Shown: piece after piece, positions 29,889 to 41,043 of the stretch | Position numbering within the stretch: the first letter of the stretch is position 1 | How the letters are laid out: the number at the start of each line of letters is the position of its first letter | DNA from: Methylobacterium sp. Leaf118 | GTDB taxonomy: Bacteria; Pseudomonadota; Alphaproteobacteria; Rhizobiales; Beijerinckiaceae | Reading direction: 5' to 3' | Assembly: GCF_920984675.1 (NCBI RefSeq) | Contig: NZ_CAKLBV010000007.1 | Span: 1 to 64,000 of the forward strand | DNA length: 64,000 nt | Position numbers and translations under genes: made by a program | The notes under the pieces: generated by a model | Databases searched by the model: none | The model's input: only the letters and a program-made list of their open reading frames with translations | Told to the model about the DNA's origin: nothing

Positions 29889-31766
29889 TCAGGGATCGGC
29901 GGGCACGTAGGCGCGGATCCCCATCGGCAGATCGGAGCCCGGTCGGCGGAGCCGGCCGGCGGCGGTCTCGATTGGGTCGTCCTCGGCCCGCGCCAGGATG
30001 GCGGGACGCACGCTGACCGCGTCCCAGGGGCCGGATAGGTCGAAGCGCGCCGTCACCCGGGGCGCGGAGTCCGTGGCGATCCGCGGCGTCAGCTCGGCCC
30101 GGGCCTCGAAGCGGCGGTCCGCCAGGGTGAGGCGGCCGGTCAGGGAGGCGGTGAGCGCCGCGGCCTGGATCCGGCCCTCCACGATCTCGCCGACGCCCTC
30201 CGAGAACAAGACGGAAACGGAGGCCTGTTCGTAGGGCGTGCGGGCGTTGCGGCGGCCCGGCGGCCCGGCGGCCGGCGCGCCGCCGCGCTGGAGCAGGTCG
30301 GCGAGGTCGAGGCCGGTCAGGGCGCCCTCCTCGCTGCGCAGGGCGATCCGGCCCGAGATGCTGCGGGCCAGCGTTCCGGCATCCCGGCCGGCGCCTTCCA
30401 GCAGGAGGCTGCCGCGGGTGGCGCCGAGCATCCAGCGGTCCTGCCCGAGATCGGCCATGACGGCGCCGAGGTCGAGCCCGTCGACGCTGCCCTGCGCCTT
30501 CACAGCGGTGACCGTCCGGTCCTGCGGGTCCGCCTCGAGGATCACCCGGCCCTTCACGGTGCCGGCCTGGAGCGCCGCCCGCCCGAGCGAGGCCTCGATC
30601 CCGTGCTCGCGCACCATCACCCCACAGGCGAGGTCGGTGAAACGCAGCGGCCCGACGCGGGCGCCCGCCGCCGAGATGCGCAGGTCGAGATCCCCTCCGG
30701 TCAGGCGTGCCAGATCGAGGGAACGGGTGCCCCAGGCCTGGGCATCGGCTTCGCCGACACCCGCCAGGGGGAGCAGCTCGGCGACGAGGGGCGAGAGATT
30801 CAGGCTCTCGGCGGCGAGCGTTGCCTGCACCGCGGTCCGGCCTGGCCCGAAGCGGGCGGAGCCGGCGCCTTCCAGCACGTTGCCGGCGGTTCCGACCCGG
30901 ACGTTCGGGAACTGCACCTCGCGGGCGGCGGCCTCGAAGCTGCCCTCGATCGTCAGATCCTCGGCGAGCGGCGCCAGCGCGACGCTGCCGCCGGTCCAGG
31001 CCAGGGTCCGCGCCAGGGAGCGGATCTCGAGCCGGCCCGAACCGGAGGCCCGCAGGCCCTCGTGCAGGCTGCCGCTGCCCGCCGCGCTGAACGTGCCCGC
31101 GGGCCAGGCCAGATGGGCGGAGAACGGGCTCGTGCGGTTCGTCAGCAGGGCGAGAGGGCGAAGGCCCGACAGGGCGAGCCGGACCTCGGCGCCCTTCCAC
31201 GTGAGGCGGCCCGTCAGGGCGACGCTCTCGCTCCAATGCGGCCAGGACAGGGTCAGCGCGACGTCGCGCAGGGTCTGCACGCTGCCGTCGCGGGGATCGC
31301 GCCCGGTCACGCTGGAGCGGACGAGCATGAGGCGGCGCGGATGGGGGCCCCCGTCGGCGAGCCCGTCGGCGAGCCCCTCGACCGATCCGGCCCAGCGCGG
31401 GTCCGCCTCGTCCAGCGGCAGGGTGATCTCGGCGCCGTCGAGGGTGAGCGAATCGACCTCGACCCGCCCGGTCAGCAGGGCGGCGAGACCGAGCTGGAGC
31501 GACAGGGAACCGCCGGAGGCGAGCACCGGCCCCTCGAGGTTGCCCTCGGTGAGGCGCACATCCTGGAACACGATGCGGGGCAGGGGCAGCAGCACGATCT
31601 CGGTGGGGCCCGCCGTGCTCAGCGCCACACCCCAGGACGCCTGCAGGCCCCCGCTCACGGCGCGCGAGACGGCCGGCAGCTCGACCGACCAGGGCAGGCA
31701 GGCGGCGATCAGGCCGGCGGCGAGGCCCCCGAGCCCCAGAACCGGAAGTGTGCGGCGCAGCGACAT
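29889..31766 (-). CDS. AsmA family protein
   Basis: The protein is 625 aa. The N-terminal helix RRTLPVLGLGGLAAGLIAAC anchors it in the inner membrane, with the bulk in the periplasm. Repeating beta-rich units (SLTLDGAEITLPLDEADPRW, LDLRISAAGARVGPLRFTDL) and the AsmA_2-type C-terminal block fit the AsmA/TamB superfamily of lipid-transfer proteins. The chain is shorter than TamB. The start at 31766 gives MSLRRTLPVLG. It converges with the carboxypeptidase gene, leaving 6 bp. Confidence 0.85.
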   Translation of the reverse strand: MSLRRTLPVLGLGGLAAGLIAACLPWSVELPAVSRAVSGGLQASWGVALSTAGPTEIVLLPLPRIVFQDVRLTEGNLEGPVLASGGSLSLQLGLAALLTGRVEVDSLTLDGAEITLPLDEADPRWAGSVEGLADGLADGGPHPRRLMLVRSSVTGRDPRDGSVQTLRDVALTLSWPHWSESVALTGRLTWKGAEVRLALSGLRPLALLTNRTSPFSAHLAWPAGTFSAAGSGSLHEGLRASGSGRLEIRSLARTLAWTGGSVALAPLAEDLTIEGSFEAAAREVQFPNVRVGTAGNVLEGAGSARFGPGRTAVQATLAAESLNLSPLVAELLPLAGVGEADAQAWGTRSLDLARLTGGDLDLRISAAGARVGPLRFTDLACGVMVREHGIEASLGRAALQAGTVKGRVILEADPQDRTVTAVKAQGSVDGLDLGAVMADLGQDRWMLGATRGSLLLEGAGRDAGTLARSISGRIALRSEEGALTGLDLADLLQRGGAPAAGPPGRRNARTPYEQASVSVLFSEGVGEIVEGRIQAAALTASLTGRLTLADRRFEARAELTPRIATDSAPRVTARFDLSGPWDAVSVRPAILARAEDDPIETAAGRLRRPGSDLPMGIRAYVPADP

Positions 31767-32076
31767 TGCACTCCGTGGGCGGGCGGCGCGAATCGGGGGC
31801 GGCCGAGACGGGTCCGGGGCCTCGGTCCGCTGAGGGGCCGCGTCCTCGATCCTTACGCCCCGGATCGGGGCTTGTCTCTCATCAGCGCCGGTGGGTTGCC
31901 CGCAATCCAGACGGTCCTCAACAGCGTTCGCGTGTTCGTCGCGGACAAATGCGTCCCCGGTTTGACGAACGCTGCGCTGCGGTGCACATCCCGGGCATGC
32001 GCCGACCGAGGGGGCGGCCTGCCTCGGGCTCATGCCGGGCGATCCCGCCCCGGGCGATGACGGAAGGACGGTTTCG
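31767..32076. other. Divergent promoter region of the AsmA and CoA-transferase genes
   Basis: About 310 bp separate the divergent starts of the AsmA gene and the CoA-transferase subunit A gene. No ORF with ribosome binding site and no EcfG-type motif was found. It should contain both promoters, but I cannot place them. Confidence 0.4.
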
Positions 32077-32814
32077 ATGAAGAAGGTTTATCCGGATCCG
32101 AAGGCGGCGCTCGCGGGCCTGCTGCGCGACGGCATGACGATCATGGCCGGCGGCTTCGGCCTCTGCGGCATCCCGGACGAGCTGATCGAGGCGATCCGCG
32201 ACTCGGGCGTGAAGGACCTGACCGTCATCTCCAACAATGCCGGCATCGACGGAGTCGGCCTCGGCAAGCTCCTCGAAACCCGCCAGGTCTCCAAGATGAT
32301 CTCGTCCTATGTCGGCGAGAACAAGGAGTTCGCCCGCCAGTATCTCGGCGGTGAGCTGGAGATCGAGTTCAACCCGCAAGGCACGCTGGCGGAGCGCATC
32401 CGCGCCGGGGGCGCGGGCATCCCGGCCTTCTTCACCAAGACCGGCGTCGGCACCAAGGTCGCCGAGGGCAAGGAGGTGCGCGAGTTCGACGGCGAGAGCT
32501 ACGTGATGGAGCGCGGTCTCTTTGCGGACCTCGCCATCGTCCATGCCTGGAAGGGCGATACCGAGGGCAATCTCGTCTACCGGAAGACCGCGCGCAACTT
32601 CAATCCGATGATGGCGACCGCCGCCGAGGTCACGGTGGCGCAGGTCGAGCACCTCGTGCCGCCGGGCGAGATCGACCCCGACCACATCCACACCCCGGGC
32701 ATCTTCATCGGCCGCATCCTCCACGTGCCGGTCCGCGAGAAGCGCATCGAGCAGCGCACCGTGCGCAAGCGCAAGGAGCCCGCGGCGGCGGGCGCCGGCG
32801 GCGGCCCGGTCTGA
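32077..32814 (+). CDS. scoA: 3-oxoacid CoA-transferase subunit A
   Basis: The protein is 245 aa. The family blocks are MTIMAGGFGLCGIPDELIEA, LTVISNNAGIDGVGLGKLLE and ELEIEFNPQGTLAERIRAGG, plus GIPAFFTKTGVGT. The Lys/Arg-rich C-terminal tail (VRKRKEPAAAG) is extra. With subunit B it moves CoA from succinyl-CoA to acetoacetate or related 3-oxoacids, used in ketone-body or polyhydroxybutyrate turnover. The ATG at 32077 is preferred to an in-frame ATG 45 nt upstream because the domain starts immediately. Confidence 0.93.
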   Translation: MKKVYPDPKAALAGLLRDGMTIMAGGFGLCGIPDELIEAIRDSGVKDLTVISNNAGIDGVGLGKLLETRQVSKMISSYVGENKEFARQYLGGELEIEFNPQGTLAERIRAGGAGIPAFFTKTGVGTKVAEGKEVREFDGESYVMERGLFADLAIVHAWKGDTEGNLVYRKTARNFNPMMATAAEVTVAQVEHLVPPGEIDPDHIHTPGIFIGRILHVPVREKRIEQRTVRKRKEPAAAGAGGGPV

Positions 32815-32921
32815 TTGTTTTGTCATTGGGCCGAGAGGCCTCCGAACGCGACGGCGCGTCGCCAGAGCGGTGATGGCGCTCCGTCGCTCCGATGGTGCCA
32901 AACGAGGGAAAGTCGAAAGAA

Positions 32922-33581
32922 ATGGCCTGGACCCGCGAGCAGATGGCGGAGCGCGCCGCCCGGGAGCTGCAGGACGGCTTCTACGTGAATCTCGGGATCG
33001 GCATCCCGACGCTGGTGTCGAACTACATTCCCGACGGCATGTCGGTTCAGCTTCAGTCCGAGAACGGCATGCTCGGCATGGGCCCGTTCCCCTACGAGGG
33101 CGAGGAGGACCCCGACCTCATCAATGCCGGCAAGCAGACCATCACGGCGCTGCCGACCACGAGCTACTTCTCCTCGGCGGATTCCTTCGGGATGATCCGC
33201 GGCGGCCATATCGACCTGTCGATCCTCGGCGCCATGCAGGTGGCCGAGAACGGGGACCTCGCCAACTGGATGATCCCCGGCAAGATGGTGAAGGGCATGG
33301 GCGGGGCCATGGATCTCGTGGCCGGCGTCAAGAAGGTGGTCGTGGTCATGGAGCACACGGCCAAGAACAAGGACGGCTCGGAGAGCGCCAAGCTCCTCAA
33401 GGCCTGCGACCTGCCGCTCACCGGCACGCAGGTGGTCGACATGGTCATCACCGATCTCGGCGTCTTCACCATCGACAAGAAGGGCGAGGGCGGCATGACC
33501 CTGGTCGAGCTCGCCGACGGCGTGACCGAGGACGAGGTTCGGGCCAAGACCGAGGGCAGCTTCACCGTCGCCCTCGCCTGA
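32922..33581 (+). CDS. scoB: 3-oxoacid CoA-transferase subunit B
   Basis: The protein is 219 aa. The active-site Glu47 is in [12 protein letters not shown]. Other blocks are [20 protein letters not shown] and [20 protein letters not shown], and [20 protein letters not shown]. It forms the heterotetramer with subunit A, from which it is separated by 107 bp; that is long for a two-subunit operon and could hold a processing or secondary promoter site. AAAG precedes the ATG at 32922. Confidence 0.94.
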   Translation: MAWTREQMAERAARELQDGFYVNLGIGIPTLVSNYIPDGMSVQLQSENGMLGMGPFPYEGEEDPDLINAGKQTITALPTTSYFSSADSFGMIRGGHIDLSILGAMQVAENGDLANWMIPGKMVKGMGGAMDLVAGVKKVVVVMEHTAKNKDGSESAKLLKACDLPLTGTQVVDMVITDLGVFTIDKKGEGGMTLVELADGVTEDEVRAKTEGSFTVALA

Positions 33582-33606
33582 CCGGGGCCCAGGCCCTTTT
33601 CGGGAC

Positions 33607-33630
33607 GCCTCGCCCGGATCCGGGCGAGGC
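33607..33630 (+). terminator. Palindromic hairpin after scoB
   Basis: A perfect 10-bp stem GCCTCGCCCG with GATC loop lies 26 nt after the scoB stop. No T-tract follows. Confidence 0.5.
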
Positions 33631-33739
33631 ATGGCTAAGCCGGCATTAAGCCGTTTCGTCGAAAGCTGCGCATCGGTCGGCAAGACGCCCTGAGAGCGTC
33701 CCGGCTGGGGGTCAGTGACGAACCGAGGGCTTTGTGCGT

Positions 33740-34144
33740 ATGCGTAGCGTTCCGGGAACGGAGAACGTCATCCCCTTCCGCCGGCCGGCGATGGCACGGG
33801 CGGGCGGAACGACGGGCGGTTTCGGCGGCGAGGGCCCGCGCAGCCGCGCCAGGGCCGACCAGCGCAGCCTGATGGACGCGGTCTACGCCACGGGCAGCCT
33901 GCGGGTGCTGGCGGGCGACCGCGAGACCAAGATGATCGCCTCGCGCCTGCAGGTCTACGGCTTCCTGATCATCGAGGAGATGGGCGAGGATGGCTCCCTG
34001 CGCCGCCTGCGCCCCTCCGAGGCGATCCGGGCGCGGTCCGAGCGGCCCTGGCGCCTGTCCAAGGCGAGCTACGGCGCGAGCCTCGCAGTGACGATCCCCA
34101 CCGTCGATGATTTTCTGTTCGAGCCCGCCGGAATGCCGGTCTGA
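33740..34144 (+). CDS. Hypothetical protein, 134 aa
   Basis: After a flexible basic N-terminus (RSVPGTENVIPFRRPAMARA), the core RSLMDAVYATGSLRVLAGDR and SRLQVYGFLIIEEMGEDGSL looks like a compact alpha/beta domain. It ends TIPTVDDFLFEPAGMPV. No family was recognised. A GTG two codons upstream (33734) is an alternative start. Its final Val and stop codons fall inside the 108-bp repeat. Confidence 0.6.
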   Translation: MRSVPGTENVIPFRRPAMARAGGTTGGFGGEGPRSRARADQRSLMDAVYATGSLRVLAGDRETKMIASRLQVYGFLIIEEMGEDGSLRRLRPSEAIRARSERPWRLSKASYGASLAVTIPTVDDFLFEPAGMPV

Positions 34145-34245
34145 TACGGGCTCCGCTTGATCAAAGCGGAGCCCGTATCAGGCAAGCCCGCGCGGCGTTT
34201 GAGCGAAGCCCAAATCCGCCATCCCGAAGGGATCAACCGGATTTG
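34138..34245 (+). repeat. 108-bp dispersed hairpin element, copy B
   Basis: This copy aligns base for base with copy A (11852-11959, opposite strand) except for three substitutions. Two of these form a compensatory pair that keeps the 18-bp hairpin perfect (C-G becomes A-T); the third is in the loop. As in copy A, the element starts GGTCTGAT and provides the stop codon of the gene before it. Confidence 0.85.
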
Positions 34246-34863
34246 CTATGGCACTCCGCGTTGCGTCGTCGGCGTGACACACGGTGCCGCGCTGACGCCA
34301 TCGACCTTGAGAAATCATCCGAGAGTCACGCGCCTCACGAACCGGCACGCGTGTCACCGAATGAAACGAGAACGGCGCACCCATAGATGCGGCATGGTCG
34401 GCGATCGATATTTTTGAATGTGGACAGACGATACAAGGGTCGAATAGCGATCGGGCGGCAGCAATCATTGCTCATTGATTTTGCCAGGCTCGATGTCCGA
34501 GGCCGTCCTCGCTTGGATCGCTGACCTTTCGGCCCAACGTCTCCCATCCTCGACACGCGCGAGCGCACGACGCGAGGGTCGCGGTCGCCGGCATGGCCTC
34601 CGCATCCGTTGCGCCCGCACACCGGATCGGCTAACGCTCACCCCGATTTCCCTTTCGGAAGCGTGAGGATCGCTCGGCGTACGCGCCCGGTCCGTGGCCG
34701 CTGGGGATATCGGCCCTCGACCATCGCTTGATTTCAGCATGCGTCGGCCCTCCGCGAGGAGGTTGGCTCGACCGGATCGTCCATCCGGCGGCCGGCGGTG
34801 ACGGGGGTCCCTGCAACACTTGCCGTCGACGCGGCCTCTCGAGGGAGGCCATTAGGAGAGAGA
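34246..34863. other. Long spacer upstream of rpsA
   Basis: About 620 bp with locally low GC around 34390-34490 and no supported gene; it must hold the rpsA promoter and leader. A small hairpin (GCCTC-TCGAGG-GAGGC type, about 34831-34850) lies shortly before the ribosome binding site AGGAGAG. In many proteobacteria cmk precedes rpsA, but no cmk is present here. Confidence 0.45.
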
Positions 34864-36576
34864 ATGTCCGCTGGTCTGAACGCTACCCAGCCGAGCCGCG
34901 AGGATTTCGCGAGCTTGCTTGAGGAGTCCTTCCTCAATCACGAGATCACTGAAGGCTCCGTCGTCAAGGGTCGCGTCGTCGCGATCGAGAAGGACGTCGC
35001 CGTCATCGACATCGGCGCCAAGACCGAAGGTCGCGTCGCCCTCAAGGAATTCAACGGCCCCGGCCGCGAAGGCGATCTCGCCGTCGGCGACGAGGTCGAG
35101 GTCTATGTCGACCGCATCGAGAACGCGCTCGGCGAGGCCGTCATCTCGCGCGACAAGGCGCGCCGCGAGGAGAGCTGGGTCAAGCTCGAGAAGGCCTTCG
35201 AGGCCAACGAGCGCGTCACCGGCACGATCTTCAACCAGGTCAAGGGCGGCTACACCGTCGATCTCGACGGCGCCGTGGCGTTCCTGCCGCGCTCCCAGGT
35301 CGACATCCGTCCCGTGCGCGACGTGACCCCGCTGCTCGGCACGCCCCAGCCGTTCCAGATCCTCAAGATGGATCGCCGCCGCGGCAACATCGTCGTGTCG
35401 CGCCGCACCGTCCTCGAAGAGAGCCGCGCCGAGCAGCGCTCCGAGCTGGTGGCCAACCTCGAAGAGGGTCAGGTCATCGACGGCGTCGTCAAGAACATCA
35501 CCGAGTACGGCGCCTTCGTCGATCTCGGCGGCATCGACGGCCTGCTCCACGTCACCGACATGGCGTGGCGCCGCGTGAACCATCCGTCCGAGGTCGTGAC
35601 CATCGGCCAGACGGTGAAGGTCAAGATCATCAAGATCAACCACGAGACGCACCGCATCTCGCTCGGCATCAAGCAGCTCCTGGCCGATCCGTGGGAGGGC
35701 ATCGCCGCCCGCTACCCCGAGGGCGCCAAGCTCAAGGGCCGCGTGACCAACATCACCGATTACGGCGCCTTCGTGGAGCTGGAGCCGGGGATCGAGGGCC
35801 TGATCCACGTCTCCGAGATGAGCTGGACCAAGAAGAACGTCCATCCGGGCAAGATCGTCTCCACCTCCCAGGAGGTCGAGGTGCAGATCCTGGAAGTCGA
35901 TTCGGTCAAGCGCCGCATCTCGCTCGGCCTCAAGCAGACCTTGCAGAACCCCTGGGAGGCCTTCGCCGAGAAGCACCCGGTCGGGTCCGAGGTCGAGGGT
36001 GAGGTCAAGAACAAGACCGAGTTCGGCCTGTTCATCGGCCTCGAGGGCGACGTCGACGGCATGGTCCACCTGTCGGATCTCGACTGGAACCGTCCCGGCG
36101 AGCAGGTCATCGAGGAGTTCAAGAAGGGCGACATGGTTCGCGCCCAAGTTCTCGACGTCGATGTCGAGAAGGAGCGCATCTCGCTCGGCGTGAAGCAGCT
36201 CGGCGGCGATCCCTTCGCGGAAGCCGGCGAGATCAAGAAGGGCCAGATCGTCACCTGCGAGATCGTCGAGGTGAAGGATTCCGGCCTGGAGGTGAAGCTC
36301 GTCGACTCTGACATGCAGACCTTCATCCGCCGCGCCGAGCTCGCCCGTGACCGCGCCGACCAGCGCCCCGAGCGGTTCGCGGCTGGCGAGAAGGTCGATG
36401 CCCGCGTCGTCCAGTTCGACCGCAAGGCCCGCCGCGTCCAGGTCTCCATCAAGGCCCTCGAAGTGGCCGAGGAGAAGGAGGCGATGGCCCAGTTCGGTTC
36501 GGCCGATTCGGGCGCCTCGCTGGGCGATATCCTCGGCGCCGCCTTCAACAAGAAGAAGGGCGGCGACGACGAGTAA
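34864..36576 (+). CDS. rpsA: 30S ribosomal protein S1
   Basis: The protein is 570 aa with six S1 domains, starting near residues 31 ([20 protein letters not shown]), 117, 203 ([20 protein letters not shown]), 288 ([20 protein letters not shown]), 375 ([20 protein letters not shown]) and 460. S1 unwinds mRNA and delivers it to the 30S subunit. AGGAGAG 6 nt before ATG sets the start at 34864. A very strong intrinsic terminator follows 44 nt after the stop. Confidence 0.98.
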   Translation: MSAGLNATQPSREDFASLLEESFLNHEITEGSVVKGRVVAIEKDVAVIDIGAKTEGRVALKEFNGPGREGDLAVGDEVEVYVDRIENALGEAVISRDKARREESWVKLEKAFEANERVTGTIFNQVKGGYTVDLDGAVAFLPRSQVDIRPVRDVTPLLGTPQPFQILKMDRRRGNIVVSRRTVLEESRAEQRSELVANLEEGQVIDGVVKNITEYGAFVDLGGIDGLLHVTDMAWRRVNHPSEVVTIGQTVKVKIIKINHETHRISLGIKQLLADPWEGIAARYPEGAKLKGRVTNITDYGAFVELEPGIEGLIHVSEMSWTKKNVHPGKIVSTSQEVEVQILEVDSVKRRISLGLKQTLQNPWEAFAEKHPVGSEVEGEVKNKTEFGLFIGLEGDVDGMVHLSDLDWNRPGEQVIEEFKKGDMVRAQVLDVDVEKERISLGVKQLGGDPFAEAGEIKKGQIVTCEIVEVKDSGLEVKLVDSDMQTFIRRAELARDRADQRPERFAAGEKVDARVVQFDRKARRVQVSIKALEVAEEKEAMAQFGSADSGASLGDILGAAFNKKKGGDDE

Positions 36577-36620
36577 GCCAACGGACCCCCGGGCCGACCG
36601 GTCCGGGGTCTCGTCACGCC

Positions 36621-36662
36621 GAAAACGGCCCGGGACGCGAGAGTGCGTCCCGGGCCGTTTTC
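36621..36662 (+). terminator. Intrinsic terminator of rpsA
   Basis: An 18-bp perfect stem (arm GAAAACGGCCCGGGACGC, 6-nt loop GAGAGT) ends in TTTTC. It is symmetric and could act in both directions. Confidence 0.88.
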
Positions 36663-37109
36663 GTGTCGGGGCCCCTCGTCTTCGCAGGAGGCCGGGCCTT
36701 GGCCCGTCCCGTTCGGCGCGGGCTCCCGTGCCGGCGGGGCGCCGGCGAGGAGGTCGATTGCCCGCTGCGCAACGGAGAGCATGTCCGGGCCCCTCGCGGC
36801 AACGCCCCGCAGGCATTCCACAGGGCGCGACAGGTCCTTGTCTTCGCCGGGCTCTTGCCGCCCCGCCACCGGCGGGTCTAAACACGGCCGCGGCCTCGGA
36901 CGGCCCGTCCGAATCCAGCCACGTCAAGGACTTGGATCAGGGCGGCCCGGCTCCGTCGGCGCAACGACCATGTGCGATCCGCAGCGTTTCGGGGGATGCC
37001 CGGCGCCGCAAATCGAGGACTTCCGGCTTCGATTCCGGGCGCCGCAGCCCCGGCCGCGAAGCGGGACATCGGCGGCGAAGGCCGTCAACGCCAGGGAGTG
37101 GACCGTCGG
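36663..37109. other. Intergenic region between rpsA terminator and sppA
   Basis: About 450 bp of high-GC sequence. Open frames exist on both strands, but none has a good ribosome binding site or a recognisable product. It should carry the sppA promoter. Confidence 0.4.
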
Positions 37110-38078
37110 ATGGCTGCAGACGCCGAGATCTTGATCGACCGCCGCCGTCTGCGCCGCAAGCTGACCCTGTGGCGGGTGCTCGGCGTCGGCGCCCTGATTG
37201 TCGCCGTCGGCGCCCTCGGATACCGCGCCCGGATCGGCGACGGCAGCGTGTTCACCTCCGGCCAGGACCAGATCGCCCGGATCTCCATCGGCGGCTTCAT
37301 CGCCGGCAGCGAATCGACCCGCAAGCTGATCGAGCGCGTCGGCGAGGCCAGCGTGGTCAAGGGCGTGGTGGTCTCGATCTCCTCGCCCGGCGGCACCACG
37401 ACGGGCTCCGAGGAACTCTACAGCAACCTGCGGGCGCTGGCCGCCAAGAAGCCGATCGTCGCCTTCGTGGACGGCACGGCGGCTTCTGGCGCCTACATCA
37501 CCGCGATCGCCGCCGACCATATCGTCGCCCGCGAGACCGCCCTGGTCGGCTCGATCGGCGTGCTGTTCCAGTACCCGGACGTGTCGGGCCTGCTCGACCG
37601 GATCGGCGTGCGGGTCGAGGCGATCAAGTCCTCGCCCCTGAAGGCCGAGCCGTCCGGCTTTACCCCGACCTCGCCGGAGGCGCGCGCCGCCCTCAACGCG
37701 ATCGTCCTCGACACCTATGGCTGGTTCAAGGGGCTGGTCGCCGAGCGCCGGAGCATGACCGAGGAGCAGCTCGCCACGGTGGCCGATGGCCGCGTGTTCA
37801 GCGGCCGCCAGAGCGTGCCCCTGCGGCTCGTGGACGAACTCGGCGGCGAGCGGCAGGCGGTGGCGTGGCTCGAGAAGGAGAAGAACGTCCCCAAGAACCT
37901 GCCGGTGAAGGACTGGAAGCCGAAAGCCGAGGGTGGCCTCAAGCTGTGGTCGAGCCTGGGTACTGCCGTCAGCCTTCTCGGCTTCGAGGGTTTAGCCGGG
38001 CGCCTGCGGGCGCTGGAATCCGAGACCGCCCGGCTGGGGGAGGGTGGCCTGCTCGCCCTTTGGAGCCCGGCACCCTGA
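37110..38078 (+). CDS. sppA: Signal peptide peptidase SppA (short form)
   Basis: The protein is 322 aa. One N-terminal membrane segment ([20 protein letters not shown]) precedes a single S49 protease domain with nucleophile Ser126 in [16 protein letters not shown] and general-base Lys178 in [13 protein letters not shown]. The 52-residue spacing equals that of B. subtilis SppA. It degrades cleaved signal peptides in the membrane. The ATG at 37110 is chosen because it is the last before the membrane segment. ihfB starts 48 bp downstream. Confidence 0.93.
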   Translation: MAADAEILIDRRRLRRKLTLWRVLGVGALIVAVGALGYRARIGDGSVFTSGQDQIARISIGGFIAGSESTRKLIERVGEASVVKGVVVSISSPGGTTTGSEELYSNLRALAAKKPIVAFVDGTAASGAYITAIAADHIVARETALVGSIGVLFQYPDVSGLLDRIGVRVEAIKSSPLKAEPSGFTPTSPEARAALNAIVLDTYGWFKGLVAERRSMTEEQLATVADGRVFSGRQSVPLRLVDELGGERQAVAWLEKEKNVPKNLPVKDWKPKAEGGLKLWSSLGTAVSLLGFEGLAGRLRALESETARLGEGGLLALWSPAP

Positions 38079-38125
38079 CCGTTCGTCGCCATGCCGCGCC
38101 CGCCCCGCACCCGGAAGTCAGCCGC

Positions 38126-38434
38126 ATGATCAAGTCCGAACTCGTGCTCAAGATCGCCGAGCAGAACCCGCATCTCTACCAGCGCGACGTCGAGACCCTC
38201 GTCAACGCGATCCTCGACACCATTACCGACGCCCTGGCCCAGGGCGACCGGGTCGAGCTGCGGGGCTTCGGCGCCTTCTCGGTCAAGCGGCGCGAGGCCC
38301 GGCGCGGGCGCAATCCCCGCACCGGAGAATCGGTCGCCGTCTCCGAGAAGGCGATTCCGGTCTTCAAGACCGGCAAGGAGATGCGGCTGCGCCTCAACGG
38401 CGCCGGCATCGGCGAGGAGCGGGCGGGCGCCTGA
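38126..38434 (+). CDS. ihfB: Integration host factor subunit beta
   Basis: The product is 102 aa of the HU/IHF fold: [40 protein letters not shown], then the beta-arm signature [20 protein letters not shown]. With IhfA it bends DNA at specific sites in transcription and recombination. The rpsA-sppA-ihfB-lapA order resembles that of other proteobacteria, supporting the beta subunit call. Confidence 0.95.
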   Translation: MIKSELVLKIAEQNPHLYQRDVETLVNAILDTITDALAQGDRVELRGFGAFSVKRREARRGRNPRTGESVAVSEKAIPVFKTGKEMRLRLNGAGIGEERAGA

Positions 38435-38595
38435 TCCGTCCGCTTGGGGCGAGCAGGGCGGTGACGGCGGGGGCGTGCTGCCCTAAATCCCGCCGGCCGA
38501 GCCTTCGAGACTCACCGGGCAGCGCCCCCGGGAGCCCTCACGAGACGCGTCGGCCGGGCCTGCGAGGCCCGTTCCGTCCGTCGGAGACCTTCTGA

Positions 38596-38961
38596 ATGAT
38601 CCGTTTCCTCAAAGCCCTGATCCTGCTGCCGGTCGCGATCGTGGTGGTGTTGCTGGCGGTGGCCAACCGCGACGCCGTGACCCTCTCCCTCGATCCGTTC
38701 TCGCCCGAGCCGGTCTTCAGCGTCGTGCTGCCGCTCTACGTGGTGGTGTTCGGCGCGGTCGCCCTCGGCATCCTGGTCGGCGGCGTCGGCAGCTGGTTGA
38801 GCCAGGGCACGACCCGTCAGCGCGCCCGCTTTCACCGCCGCGAGGCCGACCGCCTCGCCATGGAGGCGGCGAGCCTCAAGACCTTCGGCGCCCCGGCGCC
38901 CACGCCGAGCTATCCCGGCGTCGGGTCCCAGGCCGCCCTTCCGGCCCCGGCCGGGCGCTGA
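38596..38961 (+). CDS. LapA family membrane protein
   Basis: The protein is 121 aa. Two membrane helices (ALILLPVAIVVVLLAVANRD and VVVFGAVALGILVGGVGSWL) flank VTLSLDPFSPEPVFSVVLPL. A cytosolic basic helix (QRARFHRREADRLAMEAASL) follows. It resembles LapA/YciS, which in E. coli works with LapB in controlling LPS synthesis. The position after ihfB fits. GGAG precedes the ATG. Confidence 0.85.
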   Translation: MIRFLKALILLPVAIVVVLLAVANRDAVTLSLDPFSPEPVFSVVLPLYVVVFGAVALGILVGGVGSWLSQGTTRQRARFHRREADRLAMEAASLKTFGAPAPTPSYPGVGSQAALPAPAGR

Positions 38962-38978
38962 GTTCGCCCTCCGATCCC

Positions 38979-39623
38979 ATGGGCGTGCGCGTCAAGATCT
39001 GTGGCCTCGGCACCGAGGCGACGCTGGACGCGGCGCTCCAGGCCGGCGCCGACCTCGTCGGCTTCGTCCATTTCCCCAGGAGCCCGCGCCATCTGCCGCT
39101 CGCGGAGGCCGGCCGGCTCGCGGCCCGGGCGCGGGGTCGGGCCGAGCGGGTGATCCTGCTCGTCGATCCCGACGACGCGCTGGTCGACGCGGCCATCGAG
39201 GCGGTCGATCCCGACCTGATCCAGTTTCATGGCCGGGAAACGCCGGAGCGCGTCGCGGCTCTGCGCTGGCGCACCGGGCGGCCGGTCATGAAGGCCCTGG
39301 GCATCGCCACGGCCGCCGACCTCGCCGCGGTGGCGGCCTTCGCGGACGTCGCCGACCGGCTGCTCCTCGATGCCAAGCCGCCGCCCGACGCCGCCCTGCC
39401 GGGGGGCAACGGCCGCGCCTTCGACTGGACCCTGCTCACGCAGGCGCAACTGCCGGAGGGCACCATGCTGTCGGGCGGATTGGATGCCGGCAACGTCGCC
39501 CTGGCGCTCGCCCGTACGGGGCTCTCGGCCGTCGACGTCTCCTCCGGCGTGGAGACGCGCCCCGGCGAGAAGGACCCGGACCGCATCCGGGCCTTCGTGG
39601 CCGCCGCCCGCGCAAGGGGCTGA
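38979..39623 (+). CDS. trpF: Phosphoribosylanthranilate isomerase
   Basis: The protein is 214 aa, a TIM barrel for the third step of tryptophan synthesis. Signatures are VKICGLGTEATLDAALQAGA with the catalytic Cys, DLVGFVHFPRSPRHL, LIQFHGRETPERVAAL and LLLDAKPPPD (catalytic Asp), and VDVSSGVETRPGEKDPDRIR. It begins 17 nt after the LapA stop and leads into trpB. Confidence 0.95.
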   Translation: MGVRVKICGLGTEATLDAALQAGADLVGFVHFPRSPRHLPLAEAGRLAARARGRAERVILLVDPDDALVDAAIEAVDPDLIQFHGRETPERVAALRWRTGRPVMKALGIATAADLAAVAAFADVADRLLLDAKPPPDAALPGGNGRAFDWTLLTQAQLPEGTMLSGGLDAGNVALALARTGLSAVDVSSGVETRPGEKDPDRIRAFVAAARARG

Positions 39624-39663
39624 AGCAAGGGGCTGAGGCACGGGGCTGACGCAAGGGGTTCAG
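39612..39663 (+). repeat. Four tandem copies of a 13-bp repeat across the trpF stop
   Basis: The unit GCAAGGGGCTGAA recurs as GCAAGGGGCTGAG, GCACGGGGCTGAC and GCAAGGGGTTCAG, followed by a partial GCAGG. The first unit contains the trpF stop codon and the others place further TGA triplets in the intercistronic region before trpB. Confidence 0.75.
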
Positions 39664-39774
39664 GCAGGAACAGAGGTCGGGCAAGCGGCCCGGATACGGG
39701 ACGCCGCATTGCGGCGGGAGCGCCATGGGTCTAGCACGCGGGCAAGTATCCGTCTTCGCGAAGGACCGCGCGCC

Positions 39775-41016
<1,242 letters not shown>

Positions 41017-41043
41017 CCGGGCCGCCTCTGGTCAGGCAACGCC

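Noticed and set aside
36600..36869. Minus-strand frame downstream of rpsA as a small gene
   Set aside because: It reads through a strong intrinsic terminator, has no ribosome binding site and no recognisable product.
34852..36927. About 690-codon minus-strand frame opposite rpsA
   Set aside because: It is an antisense shadow of the S1 gene, and it runs through the rpsA terminator.
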